The position numbers and the translations under genes were made by a program. From Paenibacillus sp. J45TS6 (GTDB taxonomy: Bacteria > Bacillota > Bacilli > Paenibacillales > Paenibacillaceae): DNA of 64,000 nt. Below, piece after piece: positions 1 to 9,472 of this stretch. The notes beneath the pieces are model-generated. The model had not been told where the DNA came from, ran no database searches, and saw only the letters and a list, made by a program, of their open reading frames with translations. The stretch is from positions 1 through 64,000 of the forward strand of contig NZ_BOSJ01000003.1 of the NCBI RefSeq assembly GCF_018403285.1, given 5' to 3'. Position 1 is the first letter of the stretch, and each line of letters begins with the position of its first letter.

Positions 1-43
1 ATATATGAACTACTACAACACAAAACGATTGAAGGCAAAATTA

Positions 44-76
44 AAAACGAGTCCGGTACAGTACCGAACTCGTTTT
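44..76. terminator. Bidirectional hairpin downstream of mtnD
   Basis: Two 16-base arms (44-59 and 61-76) are complementary apart from one position. They are rich in A on the left and T on the right, so a U-tract follows the stem in either direction. It lies about 95 bases past the mtnD stop and would end mtnD transcription, and possibly a gene entering from left of the window. Confidence 0.7.
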
Positions 77-169
77 ACCCAAGCTGCCTAATGAAATAAC
101 CGTGTCTAACATTTAGGGGTCACTTCAAGGAATGATCTCTTAGGGTGGTATATTTACTTATCATATGAG

Positions 170-712
170 TTAGGTCTTGATAAAGCTAGGATCTGGATAC
201 GGATCCGCAACCCAGCCATTCTGTTCAATAAACAATCGAACAGCGATGATTTTTTTGTTATCCATAAGTGTAAAGAAGTGAGGTGTATTTTCAGGGACAG
301 AAATGACATCACCTGGCTCAAGCTCTACGTTGAAGTAGCCTGTTTGTTCGTCACCTTTAATGATAAAGATCCCTTTACCAGAAACGATTGCACGGATCTC
401 ATCTTCTGAATGCGTATGAATTTCTTCAAACTTGGCAAGCTTCTCTTCGAGATCAGGAGTGGCTTCTGACAGAGTGATGATATCCCAAATCTGATAACCT
501 CGGCGGGCAGCCAAATCTTTAATTTCGCTATCGTAAACATCCAAGATTTGTTGTTTTTCTTCTTCATCTAATACAAATTTATTTTGAAGTTCAGCTGGAA
601 GTTTAGAAGTATCCCATTTTTCAAAAAGCACTTCATATTGATTGAGGAAGGAACGAACATTATCTTCGCCTGTGATTCTTTCGTTCGTATTTCGAATTAA
701 GATTTCTGCCAT
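170..712 (-). CDS. mtnD: Acireductone dioxygenase, methionine salvage
   Basis: A 180-residue cupin enzyme that oxidises the acireductone 1,2-dihydroxy-5-(methylthio)pent-1-en-3-one. With iron bound it gives formate and the keto acid precursor of methionine. The metal motif HTHSEDE sits mid-protein, followed by a beta-barrel stretch with a second glycine-rich strand (ELEPGDVISVPENTPHFF) that carries a further metal histidine. Length matches the ARD family. It appears monocistronic: it has its own promoter upstream, a terminator downstream, and no other mtn gene nearby. It is divergent from metH, so two methionine-related genes sit back to back. Confidence 0.93.
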   Translation of the reverse strand: MAEILIRNTNERITGEDNVRSFLNQYEVLFEKWDTSKLPAELQNKFVLDEEEKQQILDVYDSEIKDLAARRGYQIWDIITLSEATPDLEEKLAKFEEIHTHSEDEIRAIVSGKGIFIIKGDEQTGYFNVELEPGDVISVPENTPHFFTLMDNKKIIAVRLFIEQNGWVADPYPDPSFIKT

Positions 713-746
713 TTACTTTCCCTCTTTTCCACTTGGTTTAATTGCT

Positions 747-775
747 ATTATAGCGAATCTTATCTCTTTTGTCGA
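747..775 (-). promoter_or_regulatory. Sigma-A promoter of mtnD
   Basis: Read on the minus strand there is TCGACA at 775-770, a 17-base spacer and a perfect TATAAT at 752-747. This lies 35 bases before the mtnD start codon. Confidence 0.65.
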
Positions 776-910
776 TTTACTTTTTGTCAGTTATCCTAAT
801 TATTATCCTGAAAACATTGTTGTGACGCAGTTCTTCGCGATGTAAATGTTCTTTCATAAAAATACCTTTTCTGCTAAAATTAGACCTAACGTTTGGCGGG
901 AGGTATAAGG

Positions 911-3900
911 GTGAATAAAATCAGTTTGCAAGAAGCATTACAGAAGCGAATATTGATCTTAGATGGTGCTATGGGTACCATGATTCAACAGGAAGACCTG
1001 ACTGCGGAAGACTTTGGCGGTGAGGAACTGGATGGATGCAATGAAATGTTAGTGCTCACAAGGCCTGACATCATCCAGACGATACACGAACGTTACCTTG
1101 AAGCGGGTGCGGATCTTATTGAAACAAACACCTTTGGTGCAACTTCTGTGGTTTTGGCAGAATATGATATACAAGATAAGGCGAGAGAAATTAATCTGGT
1201 TGCTGCAAAGCTGGCAAGAGCGGCTGTAGATAAATATAGTACTCCCGAGTCTCCACGTTATGTTATCGGAGCTATGGGTCCTACAACTAAGACATTGTCT
1301 GTAACAGGTGGAGTTACATTTGATGAACTAATTGAGAGTTATGAAGAACAGACTCTAGCTTTGATTGATGGAGGCGTGGATGCTCTTCTCCTTGAAACAT
1401 GTCAAGATACATTGAATGTTAAAGCAGGGAGTATTGGAATTCGTAATGCTTTTGAAGCTCGTAATATAACACTGCCTATTATGATATCCGGTACCATTGA
1501 ACCTATGGGCACGACGCTGGCAGGTCAAAATATAGAATCTTTTTATGTCTCGTTGGAACATCTGAGTCCGATATCGATTGGACTCAACTGTGCGACAGGT
1601 CCAGAATTCATGAGAGATCACATTCGTACACTTTCTGCTATGTCAAGCGCTGCAGTAAGTTGCTATCCGAATGCAGGTCTGCCAGATGAGAATGGTCACT
1701 ACCATGAGTCCCCTGAATCTTTAGCTGTGAAAATCGCTGCCTTTGCGGAGCAGGGATGGCTTAATATTGCCGGAGGATGCTGCGGAACAACTCCGGAACA
1801 TATCCGTGCATTAAAGGACAAGCTGGATCTGATTGAACCTCGTCCGCTAACGGGTACACACCCTCCGGCAATCTCCGGGATTGATCCTGTTTATATCGAA
1901 CAAGACAATCGTCCTTATATGGTAGGAGAACGGACGAATGTGCTGGGGTCACGAAAATTTAAACGACTCATCGCCGAAGGTAAGTATGAAGAAGCTTCTG
2001 AAGTCGCTCGCGCCCAAGTTAAGAATGGAGCTCAAGTCGTTGATATCTGTGTACAAGACCCTGACCGTGATGAGACAGAGGATATGCGAAAGTTTTTAGA
2101 GTTGGTTGTGAAAAAAGTGAAAGTTCCATTAATGATTGATACAACCGATGCCGATGTGATTGATCTTTCTTTACAGTACTCTCAGGGTAAAGCTATTATC
2201 AACTCCATTAATTTAGAAGATGGTGAAGAAAAGTTTGAGAAAGTGACACCTATTCTTCGTAAATATGGCGGAGCTGTCGTGGTAGGTACAATAGATGAGC
2301 GGGGGCAGGCTATTACCCGTGAAGATAAGCTTGAAGTAGCAAAGCGTTCGTACGATCTTTTAGTCAATAAATATCATCTGCGTCCTGAAGATATTATTTT
2401 TGATACCCTTGTTTTTCCTGTTGGTACAGGAGATGAACAGTATATCGGTTCTGCTGGAGAGACGATTGAAGGAATCCGTTTGATCAAAGAAGCACTGCCT
2501 GAAACGCATACGATTTTGGGTGTTAGTAACGTTTCTTTCGGTCTGCCGGAAGCAGGGAGAGAAGTCCTGAACTCTGTATTCTTATACGAGTGTACAAAGG
2601 CGGGTCTCGATTATGCGATTGTAAACACGGAGAAGGTAGAACGTTATGCTTCGATTACGCCAGAAGATAGAAAACTGGCAGAAGATTTGATCTACCGGAC
2701 CAGTGACGAGACATTAGCTGCTTTTGTAGCAGCTTTTCGTAATAAAAAAGTAGAGAAAAAAGAAAAAATCTCGAATCTTTCCCTTGAAGAACGTCTTGCG
2801 ACCTATGTAGTTGAAGGCAGTAAAGAAGGCCTTATTCCCGATTTGGAACTCGCGAGAGCGAAATACAGCCCGCTTCAGATTATTAATGGCCCTTTAATGA
2901 AAGGGATGGAAGAAGTCGGAAGACTGTTTAATAACAACGAACTGATTGTTGCTGAAGTGCTCCAGAGCGCAGAAGTGATGAAAGCCTCTGTATCGTACCT
3001 AGAACAATTTATGCAGAAGAACGAAACTTCTGTAAAAGGAAAAATTATGCTCGCCACTGTAAAAGGTGATGTACATGACATTGGCAAAAATCTAGTGGAG
3101 ATCATTCTAGCCAATAACGGTTACCAGATTGTGAATTTGGGTATAAAAGTACCACCGGAACGAATTATCGAGTCTTTCCGTGAAGAGAAAGTAGATGCCA
3201 TTGGTCTATCCGGATTACTCGTAAAATCTGCACAACAAATGGTGATGACTGCACAGGATTTACGAAATGCAGGTATTGACGTACCTATTATGGTTGGGGG
3301 CGCTGCGCTTACACGTAAATTTACTAGAACCCGGATCAGGCCCGAGTATAATGGGATGGTTCTCTATGCTAAAGATGCGATGGATGGTCTTGATATTGCG
3401 AATAAATTAATGGATCCGGCGAGCAGAGAAGTGATGGTTATGGAGATGGAACGGGAACAAGAAGCGGAAGCAAATGCAGCTGATAAAGTGATCTCTCTTC
3501 CTAAACTTACTCGGGTTGAACGTTCCAAAATTTCAGTAGATGCTCCCGTATATCAGCCGCCCGATCTTATAAGACACACGCTTCGTAATTACCCAATTGG
3601 GCATATTCTCCCTTATGTGAACATGCAGATGCTGCTGGGTCATCATTTAGGGCTGAAAGGGAATGTAGAACAATTGCTTGCAGCTGGCGACCCTAAGGCA
3701 GTTCAGCTGAAGCAAACGGTTGATGAAATTATGGACCTTGCTGTACGAGATGGAATTATTAAAGCGAATGCAATGTATCGATTTTTCCCAGCTCAGTCTA
3801 AAGGAAACGAAATTTTCATATACGATCCAGAAGATCATAGCCAAGTATTACACACCTTTGAGTTTCCTCGTCAAAAGGTCGAACCACATTTGTGTCTCGC

Positions 3901-4351
3901 GGACTTTCTGAAACCCGTAGAATCCGGTACAATGGATTATGTCGGTTTTCTCGTGGTAACCGCAGGACATGGAATCTCGGAGCTCGCTCAGGTTTGGAAA
4001 GAAAAAGGCGATTACTTGAGATTTCATGCTCTGCAGTCGATTGCTTTAGAAGTGGCAGAAGGACTTGCAGAACGCATTCATCATATGATGCGGGATACTT
4101 GGGGATTCTCAGATCCTCCTGAAATGACGATGAAACAGCGTCTAGGGGCCAGGTATCAAGGAATCAGGGTATCGTTTGGCTACCCAGCTTGTCCTGATCT
4201 TGAAGATCAAGGTCCTCTGTTTGAACTAATGCATCCGGAAGATATCGGGGTAGAACTGACCGAAGGATTTATGATGGAACCGGAAGCTTCGGTTTCAGCG
4301 ATGGTGTTCAGCCATCCGGAGGCGCAATATTTTAACGTGGAAAAAGCGTGA
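911..4351 (+). CDS. metH: Cobalamin-dependent methionine synthase
   Basis: Transfers a methyl group from 5-methyltetrahydrofolate to homocysteine through cobalamin. The protein has about 1146 residues, close to full-length MetH. In order there is an N-terminal homocysteine-binding TIM barrel with the zinc GGCC pair near residue 290, a pterin-binding barrel (about 330-600), a cobalamin module with DVHDIGKNL near 720 whose His is the lower cobalt ligand, and a C-terminal SAM-binding reactivation domain. I take GTG at 911 as the start because GGGAGG at 898-903 is correctly spaced. An in-frame TTG at 893 lies upstream of that site. No SAM or T-box riboswitch was recognised in the 180 bases upstream, and no metF is adjacent. 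Confidence 0.95.
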   Translation: MNKISLQEALQKRILILDGAMGTMIQQEDLTAEDFGGEELDGCNEMLVLTRPDIIQTIHERYLEAGADLIETNTFGATSVVLAEYDIQDKAREINLVAAKLARAAVDKYSTPESPRYVIGAMGPTTKTLSVTGGVTFDELIESYEEQTLALIDGGVDALLLETCQDTLNVKAGSIGIRNAFEARNITLPIMISGTIEPMGTTLAGQNIESFYVSLEHLSPISIGLNCATGPEFMRDHIRTLSAMSSAAVSCYPNAGLPDENGHYHESPESLAVKIAAFAEQGWLNIAGGCCGTTPEHIRALKDKLDLIEPRPLTGTHPPAISGIDPVYIEQDNRPYMVGERTNVLGSRKFKRLIAEGKYEEASEVARAQVKNGAQVVDICVQDPDRDETEDMRKFLELVVKKVKVPLMIDTTDADVIDLSLQYSQGKAIINSINLEDGEEKFEKVTPILRKYGGAVVVGTIDERGQAITREDKLEVAKRSYDLLVNKYHLRPEDIIFDTLVFPVGTGDEQYIGSAGETIEGIRLIKEALPETHTILGVSNVSFGLPEAGREVLNSVFLYECTKAGLDYAIVNTEKVERYASITPEDRKLAEDLIYRTSDETLAAFVAAFRNKKVEKKEKISNLSLEERLATYVVEGSKEGLIPDLELARAKYSPLQIINGPLMKGMEEVGRLFNNNELIVAEVLQSAEVMKASVSYLEQFMQKNETSVKGKIMLATVKGDVHDIGKNLVEIILANNGYQIVNLGIKVPPERIIESFREEKVDAIGLSGLLVKSAQQMVMTAQDLRNAGIDVPIMVGGAALTRKFTRTRIRPEYNGMVLYAKDAMDGLDIANKLMDPASREVMVMEMEREQEAEANAADKVISLPKLTRVERSKISVDAPVYQPPDLIRHTLRNYPIGHILPYVNMQMLLGHHLGLKGNVEQLLAAGDPKAVQLKQTVDEIMDLAVRDGIIKANAMYRFFPAQSKGNEIFIYDPEDHSQVLHTFEFPRQKVEPHLCLADFLKPVESGTMDYVGFLVVTAGHGISELAQVWKEKGDYLRFHALQSIALEVAEGLAERIHHMMRDTWGFSDPPEMTMKQRLGARYQGIRVSFGYPACPDLEDQGPLFELMHPEDIGVELTEGFMMEPEASVSAMVFSHPEAQYFNVEKA

Positions 4352-4371
4352 AAATGTAGAACAAAGTAAGG

Positions 4372-4402
4372 AATCCTCCGATCCTAAATCGGGGGATTTT
4401 TA
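4372..4402 (+). terminator. Intrinsic terminator after metH
   Basis: An 11-bp stem (4372-4382 with 4388-4398) closes a five-base loop and runs into a T-rich tail, 20 bases past the metH stop. Confidence 0.85.
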
Positions 4403-4433
4403 TCATTCATAGAGTCAGATGAGGTGTAACATT

Positions 4434-5351
4434 ATGGAATTATATTTTTTAGGAACAAATGCAGGAGTACCGTCGCTGCAGCGTAACGTAACTTCGATCG
4501 CACTGCGTCTGATGGAAGAGCGCCGGTCGATGTGGCTGTTTGACTGCGGGGAAGGCACACAGCATCAATTTTTGAAATCACCCCTTAAACTGAGTAAGCT
4601 TGAAAAAATCTTTATTACTCATTTACACGGTGATCATATCTTTGGTTTGCCTGGCTTGTTGTCAAGTAGAGCCTACCAAGGCGGTGTAACACCGCTTACG
4701 ATCTATGGCCCCCCAGGAATTCGTAAATACGTGGAGACTTCACTTGAGTTAAGTCAGTCCCGTGTGAATTATGAACTGAATATTGTGGAACATCAGGGCG
4801 GCATTATTTTTGAAGATGATATGTTTGTAGTAGAGTCGGCGCTACTTGAGCATCGGATTGATAGTTATGGCTACCGAATCATGGAAAAGGATCGTCCTGG
4901 AAGCATTGATCCTTCGAAACTTGCCGTGCATGGGCTCAAACCAGGTCCTCTTTTTGGAAGACTCAAACGCGGCGAAAGCATCGAACTTGAAGATGGGGTT
5001 ATCGTTCATCCAGCAGACGTACTTGGCTCACCGAAACCGGGTAAAGTCATTACAATTCTAGGCGATACGAGACCTACCCAAAATGTGGTGCCTTTATCGG
5101 CAGGTGCTGATGTCATTGTCCATGAAGCTACTTTCTTGCATGAACTTGCGTCTACTGCTCACGAATATTATCATAGTACAGCCCTTCAAGCTGCTGAGGC
5201 GGCAAAAGAAGCGGGTGCAGGCAGACTGATTTTGACTCATTTTAGCTCAAGATACAAAGATGCAGAACATCTCGAACCTTTGCTTTTGGAGGCACAGTCT
5301 GTTTTTCCAAACACAAGTCTTGCTATGGAACATGAGTTAATCCAAATCTGA
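4434..5351 (+). CDS. rnz: Ribonuclease Z (tRNA 3' processing)
   Basis: A metallo-beta-lactamase-fold endonuclease that trims tRNA 3' trailers. The 305-residue protein has the metal motif HLHGDH followed by IFGLPGLL, typical of RNase Z, and later zinc ligands in ILGDTRPT and LTHFSSRY. Start chosen at ATG 4434 because GAGGTG at 4421-4426 is well spaced; an in-frame ATG at 4419 overlaps that site. It follows the metH terminator, so it is probably its own unit or is led by a promoter inside that short gap. Confidence 0.92.
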   Translation: MELYFLGTNAGVPSLQRNVTSIALRLMEERRSMWLFDCGEGTQHQFLKSPLKLSKLEKIFITHLHGDHIFGLPGLLSSRAYQGGVTPLTIYGPPGIRKYVETSLELSQSRVNYELNIVEHQGGIIFEDDMFVVESALLEHRIDSYGYRIMEKDRPGSIDPSKLAVHGLKPGPLFGRLKRGESIELEDGVIVHPADVLGSPKPGKVITILGDTRPTQNVVPLSAGADVIVHEATFLHELASTAHEYYHSTALQAAEAAKEAGAGRLILTHFSSRYKDAEHLEPLLLEAQSVFPNTSLAMEHELIQI

Positions 5352-5507
5352 TTTTATAAGACTTGGAAACGAGTAACACTTGAAAAATAAGACGTGCAAA
5401 TTGTGTGTTATTTCTGCTTTGCAATCCTCTTAAAAAGATTGTACGATGGGCATAATGCTTATTTATATAAGAATATGAACTTGTCTTTTGAAAGGAGTAC
5501 TACAGCT

Positions 5508-6290
5508 ATGAATTCACCTAAAGCTTACTTGTTAGACTTAGACGGAACAATCTATCATGGAAAACATCGTATTGATGGAGCAGATTTGCTAATTCAGCAT
5601 TTAAAAAGTTCCAACATACCTTACCTATATGTAACGAATAATTCATCGAGAACACCAGAAGGAGTAGCAGAACACCTGAGATCTCTTGGAATAGAAGCGG
5701 CCGGAGAAGAAGTGTGTACATCTGCGGTGGCAGCGGCTGAATATGTGGCTTCTGAATCACCTGGTGCCAAAGTTGCATTTATCGGTGAAGATGGACTGGA
5801 GAAAGCACTAATTTCCGCAGGACTTCATATTACAGAAGAATCACCAGAGTACGTAATTCAGGGTATTGACCGTGAATTTACATATGAAAAGCTGACAAAA
5901 GCGCTTCGCTGGATTATGGGAGGGGCAAAATTCATTTTAACTAACCCTGATCTACAGCTGCCTGCTGACGATGGTCTGACACCGGGCGCAGGAACTCTGG
6001 GAGCGGCAATTGAAGCCGCATCGGGTGTGAAACCCGTGGTGATCGGAAAACCTTCCAGCATTCTTATGAAGCATGCCATTGATCGTCTTGGTCTTCCTGC
6101 TAGCGAGGTTGCGGTTATTGGAGACAATATGCGAACTGATATTGCTGCTGGAGAAGCGGCTGGATGCCGTTCTATTCTTGTACTAACCGGAGTTACGACG
6201 GAAGCAAATCTAGAGACTCACATGCGTGCGACTGGGATTAAACCAAATGAAATTCATAAAAATCTTCATGATTTGATAACCACCATCTAA
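5508..6290 (+). CDS. HAD-superfamily IIA phosphatase (NagD/AraL-like)
   Basis: A 260-residue phosphatase probably acting on a small phosphorylated metabolite. It has all HAD motifs: the nucleophile LDLDGT near residue 7, the Thr/Ser motif VTNNSS, the Lys of GKPS, and the acidic GDNMRTDI. The IIA cap between motifs II and III is of normal size. The start is ATG 5508, preceded by AAAGGAG; an in-frame ATG at 5394 would add a 38-residue extension that has no ribosome site and does not resemble the family. The substrate cannot be read from sequence. Confidence 0.88.
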   Translation: MNSPKAYLLDLDGTIYHGKHRIDGADLLIQHLKSSNIPYLYVTNNSSRTPEGVAEHLRSLGIEAAGEEVCTSAVAAAEYVASESPGAKVAFIGEDGLEKALISAGLHITEESPEYVIQGIDREFTYEKLTKALRWIMGGAKFILTNPDLQLPADDGLTPGAGTLGAAIEAASGVKPVVIGKPSSILMKHAIDRLGLPASEVAVIGDNMRTDIAAGEAAGCRSILVLTGVTTEANLETHMRATGIKPNEIHKNLHDLITTI

Positions 6291-6343
6291 CAAGAACATA
6301 GAATAAACTATTTATATAGCATCAAGGGAAGGAAGAGGTTCAT

Positions 6344-7162
6344 ATGCCGGAATTACCGGAGATGGAGAACTACCGAAAGTTATTATCGGAACGAATACTG
6401 GATCAATCCATTACGAACGTTACCGTTAGCCGTGAAAACTCAATAAATGTAACTCCAGAAGTTTTTGAAAAAGAACTTGTAAATGAGCGGATTGTTTATA
6501 TCGAGCGCAGGGGTAAACATTTGATTTTTCATATGAGTACGGGTAAAAGACTTGTACTGCATCTCATGCTTGGAGGCATACTTTATATCGGAACAGAACA
6601 AGAGCGTCCGAAACGGTCAACTCAAGTGGAAATTGAATTTGGTGAAGTCGTTCTTTATTTTATCGGCCTGAGACTCGGTTATCTTCACTTATTGAGTGCC
6701 AAAGAAACGGATGAGCTCATGTCTGATCTTGGACCCGAACCTCTTGACTATCGTTTTACGTTAGAAAAGTTCAAAGACCGATTAAAGGGTAGAAGAGGTA
6801 CGATAAAAACAACACTTGTGAATCAGCGTGTTATTGCGGGAATTGGGAACTGTTATTCCGATGAAATCGCCTATGCTGCCAGTCTAAGACCTGATACGAA
6901 AATACAAGATGTTCTTCTTAACGAGGATGCTTTATCAAGACTCTATCATGCGATCCAATCTGTTCTGCGCGAAGCGACTGCAGGCGGGGGTTACATGGAA
7001 ATGCCGCTGTATGCAGGTGACGAATTGACAGGAAAGTATGATGAGCAGTGCCGTGTCTACGACCGAGAGGGTGAGACCTGCACGAGATGTAACGAGGGGA
7101 TCATTAATAAAGTGGAGATTACCGGGAAGAAAGCTTTTTTCTGCCCCGTATGTCAGCATTGA
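6344..7162 (+). CDS. Fpg/Nei-family DNA glycosylase, atypical
   Basis: A 272-residue bifunctional base-excision glycosylase/AP lyase homologue. It begins MPELPE, giving the N-terminal proline nucleophile and Glu3, has Lys58 in RRGKH, a helix-two-turn-helix around VIAGIGNCYSDE, and a C-terminal zinc finger (CTRC and CPVC). Two departures from MutM are visible. The HLxMSG-type lesion loop reads HLMLGG, and the finger arginine that grips the lesion phosphate is replaced by lysine (TGKKAFFC). It may therefore be a paralogue with different lesion preference rather than the main 8-oxoguanine enzyme. It overlaps nfo by 13 bases, which fits sequential action on damaged DNA. Confidence 0.85.
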   Translation: MPELPEMENYRKLLSERILDQSITNVTVSRENSINVTPEVFEKELVNERIVYIERRGKHLIFHMSTGKRLVLHLMLGGILYIGTEQERPKRSTQVEIEFGEVVLYFIGLRLGYLHLLSAKETDELMSDLGPEPLDYRFTLEKFKDRLKGRRGTIKTTLVNQRVIAGIGNCYSDEIAYAASLRPDTKIQDVLLNEDALSRLYHAIQSVLREATAGGGYMEMPLYAGDELTGKYDEQCRVYDREGETCTRCNEGIINKVEITGKKAFFCPVCQH

Positions 7163-8010
7163 CCCCTAACTTATATATAGGTAGTCACGTAAGTACTCGC
7201 GGGGGTTATTCGAAAGCAGCTCAAAGAGCATTTGATATGGGAGCGAGTGCTTTTCAGTACTTTCCGAAAAATCCTCGAGGACTTCGTGTGAAAAATTTTG
7301 ATATGACAGAAGCAATGCGTTGCAAAGCTTTCTGTATAAAATATGGGCTTCAGTCTATCGCACACTCTCCTTATCCTACGAATCCCGCTTTGGGTCCTAT
7401 CAAAGGGAATAGTCAATATCAAGGAATGGTAGCTTCTTTACAAAATGATCTGCACATAGCGGAAGCTTGTGGTTCAGCGGGTGTTGTCGTTCATTTTGGT
7501 CATGTGAAGATGAGTGATCCGCTTGTGGGGTATCGTCACATTATTCAGTTTTTAGACGATGTTCTAACGGGCTGGGAAGGCAAATCTAAGATTTTAATCG
7601 AAAATCAAGCAGGGGATCATGGTCCTATGGGTACGACTATCGAAGAAATGGTGCAAATACGAAACTTGTCCCGAAACGCTGACTCGATTGGTTTTTGTTT
7701 AGATACTTGTCATGCCTATGCGAGTGGTCTTTGGAACGGATCAGAAGATCCAGAACTGCTTGAAAAAGGACAAAGTCTGGGCTATTTTGATGCGCTTGTT
7801 GCCATTCATGTGAATGATTCAAAGTATGGATATCGTTCTAATAAAGACCGCCATGAACGAGTGGGTAAAGGATATATAGGGGAGAAAGGACTTGCCTGGC
7901 TGTTACAGCAAAAAGACGTGAAGGGCTCGATATGGGTACTGGAAACGGAAACAGGTGAAGATGGAACTCATCAAGAAGACATAGAGTTAATTCGAACTTG
8001 GTTAACTTGA
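7150..8010 (+). CDS. nfo: Endonuclease IV (AP endonuclease)
   Basis: A zinc-dependent TIM-barrel nuclease that nicks DNA 5' to abasic sites. The 286-residue protein has IGSHVSTRGG at the N-terminus, GFCLDTCHAYASG in the middle and IHVNDSK followed by DRHERVGKGYIG near the end, the three Nfo signatures carrying metal ligands. It starts inside the last codons of the glycosylase gene, and no strong ribosome site is visible before ATG 7150 (TTG 7159 is an alternative). Translational coupling to the glycosylase is likely, making a two-gene repair unit. Confidence 0.9.
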   Translation: MSALTPNLYIGSHVSTRGGYSKAAQRAFDMGASAFQYFPKNPRGLRVKNFDMTEAMRCKAFCIKYGLQSIAHSPYPTNPALGPIKGNSQYQGMVASLQNDLHIAEACGSAGVVVHFGHVKMSDPLVGYRHIIQFLDDVLTGWEGKSKILIENQAGDHGPMGTTIEEMVQIRNLSRNADSIGFCLDTCHAYASGLWNGSEDPELLEKGQSLGYFDALVAIHVNDSKYGYRSNKDRHERVGKGYIGEKGLAWLLQQKDVKGSIWVLETETGEDGTHQEDIELIRTWLT

Positions 8011-8037
8011 AAGCTGTTTTAGGAAGGTGAGGGGAGA

Positions 8038-8382
8038 ATGAACTTATTTCTGGATGATTATCGAACATGTCCACCTGGATTTACCCTTGCAAGGGATGTA
8101 GAAGAGTGTAAGCTGCTTCTTATTGAATATGATGTAAATATTTTATCCTTGGATTATGATCTAGGTTATGGCAATCCAACGGGTCTTGATATTGCTTCAT
8201 TTATCGTGAATAAGCAGATGTATCCGAATGTAATTTATTTGCATACTTCAAGTGATGCTGGACGAAGAGCAATGTATGAATTACTATACATGAATAAGCC
8301 GGACCGTACCGAAGTTCATAATGGCCCTATGCCGCAGGAGCTACTTGAACAAATTGCGCAAACATCGAGAGCCAAACAATGA
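8038..8382 (+). CDS. Cyclic-phosphate processing receiver-domain protein
   Basis: A 114-residue single-domain protein built like a two-component receiver without an output domain. It begins NLFLDDYR and carries LSLDYDLG and YLHTSS, the conserved acidic pair, central aspartate and terminal serines of the cREC family. That family has been predicted from comparative genomics to handle cyclic nucleotide phosphates, probably 2',3'-cyclic RNA ends; this is not shown here. It has a strong ribosome site. Its stop overlaps the thioredoxin start by four bases (ATGA), and it lies in an operon with an RNA-methyltransferase-like protein. Confidence 0.75.
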   Translation: MNLFLDDYRTCPPGFTLARDVEECKLLLIEYDVNILSLDYDLGYGNPTGLDIASFIVNKQMYPNVIYLHTSSDAGRRAMYELLYMNKPDRTEVHNGPMPQELLEQIAQTSRAKQ

Positions 8383-8696
8383 AACCTATTGAACAGAATG
8401 AAATTTTGCGAATGGCATGGGAAGGCAAAGCCTTTGCTCTGTATGTGTATACTCCTTTATGCGGCACTTGTCAGGCGGGTTTACGGATGCTTGAAGTGGC
8501 AGAGTATCTCTTGCCAGAAGGGATCCTGTATGAAGCAAATATAGCAGATATCCAGAACGTGGTTCAGCAATATCAGATTACGAGTGTACCCGCTTTACTA
8601 TTGTTTAGCGGAGAGAAGCAACTTCCGACTCACATTTATAAAATGGAATCGGCTCAGCATTTGTTGAATCAAATCAGGAGGGTGGTTTCTTCATGA
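8379..8696 (+). CDS. Thioredoxin-family protein
   Basis: A 105-residue thioredoxin-fold protein with a CGTC active site near residue 26 and the cis-proline loop ITSVPALLLF. No signal peptide, so cytoplasmic. It overlaps both neighbours by ATGA, implying coupled translation with the receiver protein and the ABC ATPase. It resembles the small YtpP/YdbP-like thioredoxins of Bacillus; the specific redox partner is unknown. Confidence 0.8.
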   Translation: MKPIEQNEILRMAWEGKAFALYVYTPLCGTCQAGLRMLEVAEYLLPEGILYEANIADIQNVVQQYQITSVPALLLFSGEKQLPTHIYKMESAQHLLNQIRRVVSS

Positions 8697-9466
8697 TTGG
8701 GATGCAAAATGTATCACTTCAGCGCGGTGACAAGCTTATTCTGGATGATGTAAACATTCAAATGGGTAAAGATGAAAATTGGGTCATTTTAGGAAGAAAC
8801 GGAAGCGGAAAAACGACGATTCTTGAAATGATGATGGGGTACTTGTTCCCAACGAAAGGGAAAGTGAATGTACTTGATTATACCTATGGAGAATGTGACG
8901 TCCGTGAAGTCCGTAAAGAAATCGGCTACATTAGTCAAACATTAATAGAAAAGCTGGCGTTAAAAGATCCAGTATGGGAAGTAGTCGCTACCGGAGCTTA
9001 CGCTTTTTTGCGTTTTTATCAGCACATCCCGGATGAAATTAAAGAAGAAGCGCATGCCAAACTTGCGGATATCGGATTTTCCCATTTAGCACAGCAGCCT
9101 TTTGGGACGCTATCACAAGGGGAACGTAAAAAGGTGCTCCTGGCGAGGTCGCTTATGGCCCATCCCAAATTATTGATTATGGACGAGCCATGCGCTGGTC
9201 TAGATCTGTACGAACGGGAGAATATGTTACTGGCTGTAGATAATCTAAGAAAGCAAGATATTGCTATTGTGTATGTAACGCATCATATTGAAGAGATTAT
9301 GCCCTTATTTACTCATATTGCGCTTATCAAAGATGGGAAGGTCGCTGCGGCGGGTCCTAAAAAAGAAGTATTAACTAAAGAAACAATAATGGAAACGTAC
9401 GGAATTTCTGTGGAGCTGGATTGGTTTCATGAACGCCCTTGGATACGAGTATGCAGTGGAGGTTAA
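8693..9466 (+). CDS. Stand-alone ABC ATPase (YlmA/ModF-like)
   Basis: A 257-residue ATP-binding cassette with Walker A GRNGSGKTT, Q-loop GYISQ, signature LSQGERKKV, Walker B LLIMDEPCAGLD and H-loop THH. No permease or binding protein lies next to it. The sequence resembles YlmA of Bacillus subtilis, a single-cassette protein of unknown role, and the cassettes of E. coli ModF. The operon companions (thioredoxin, methyltransferase-like protein) do not indicate a transported substrate. It could work with a permease encoded elsewhere or have a non-transport role. Confidence 0.8.
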   Translation: MIGMQNVSLQRGDKLILDDVNIQMGKDENWVILGRNGSGKTTILEMMMGYLFPTKGKVNVLDYTYGECDVREVRKEIGYISQTLIEKLALKDPVWEVVATGAYAFLRFYQHIPDEIKEEAHAKLADIGFSHLAQQPFGTLSQGERKKVLLARSLMAHPKLLIMDEPCAGLDLYERENMLLAVDNLRKQDIAIVYVTHHIEEIMPLFTHIALIKDGKVAAAGPKKEVLTKETIMETYGISVELDWFHERPWIRVCSGG

Positions 9467-9472
9467 TAAGAA

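Noticed and set aside
642-845. A 67-codon plus-strand frame between mtnD and metH
   Set aside because: It overlaps the mtnD start and its promoter, has no ribosome site and no family features.
713-892. Possible SAM or T-box riboswitch upstream of metH
   Set aside because: No conserved riboswitch core or terminator hairpin could be found in this stretch.
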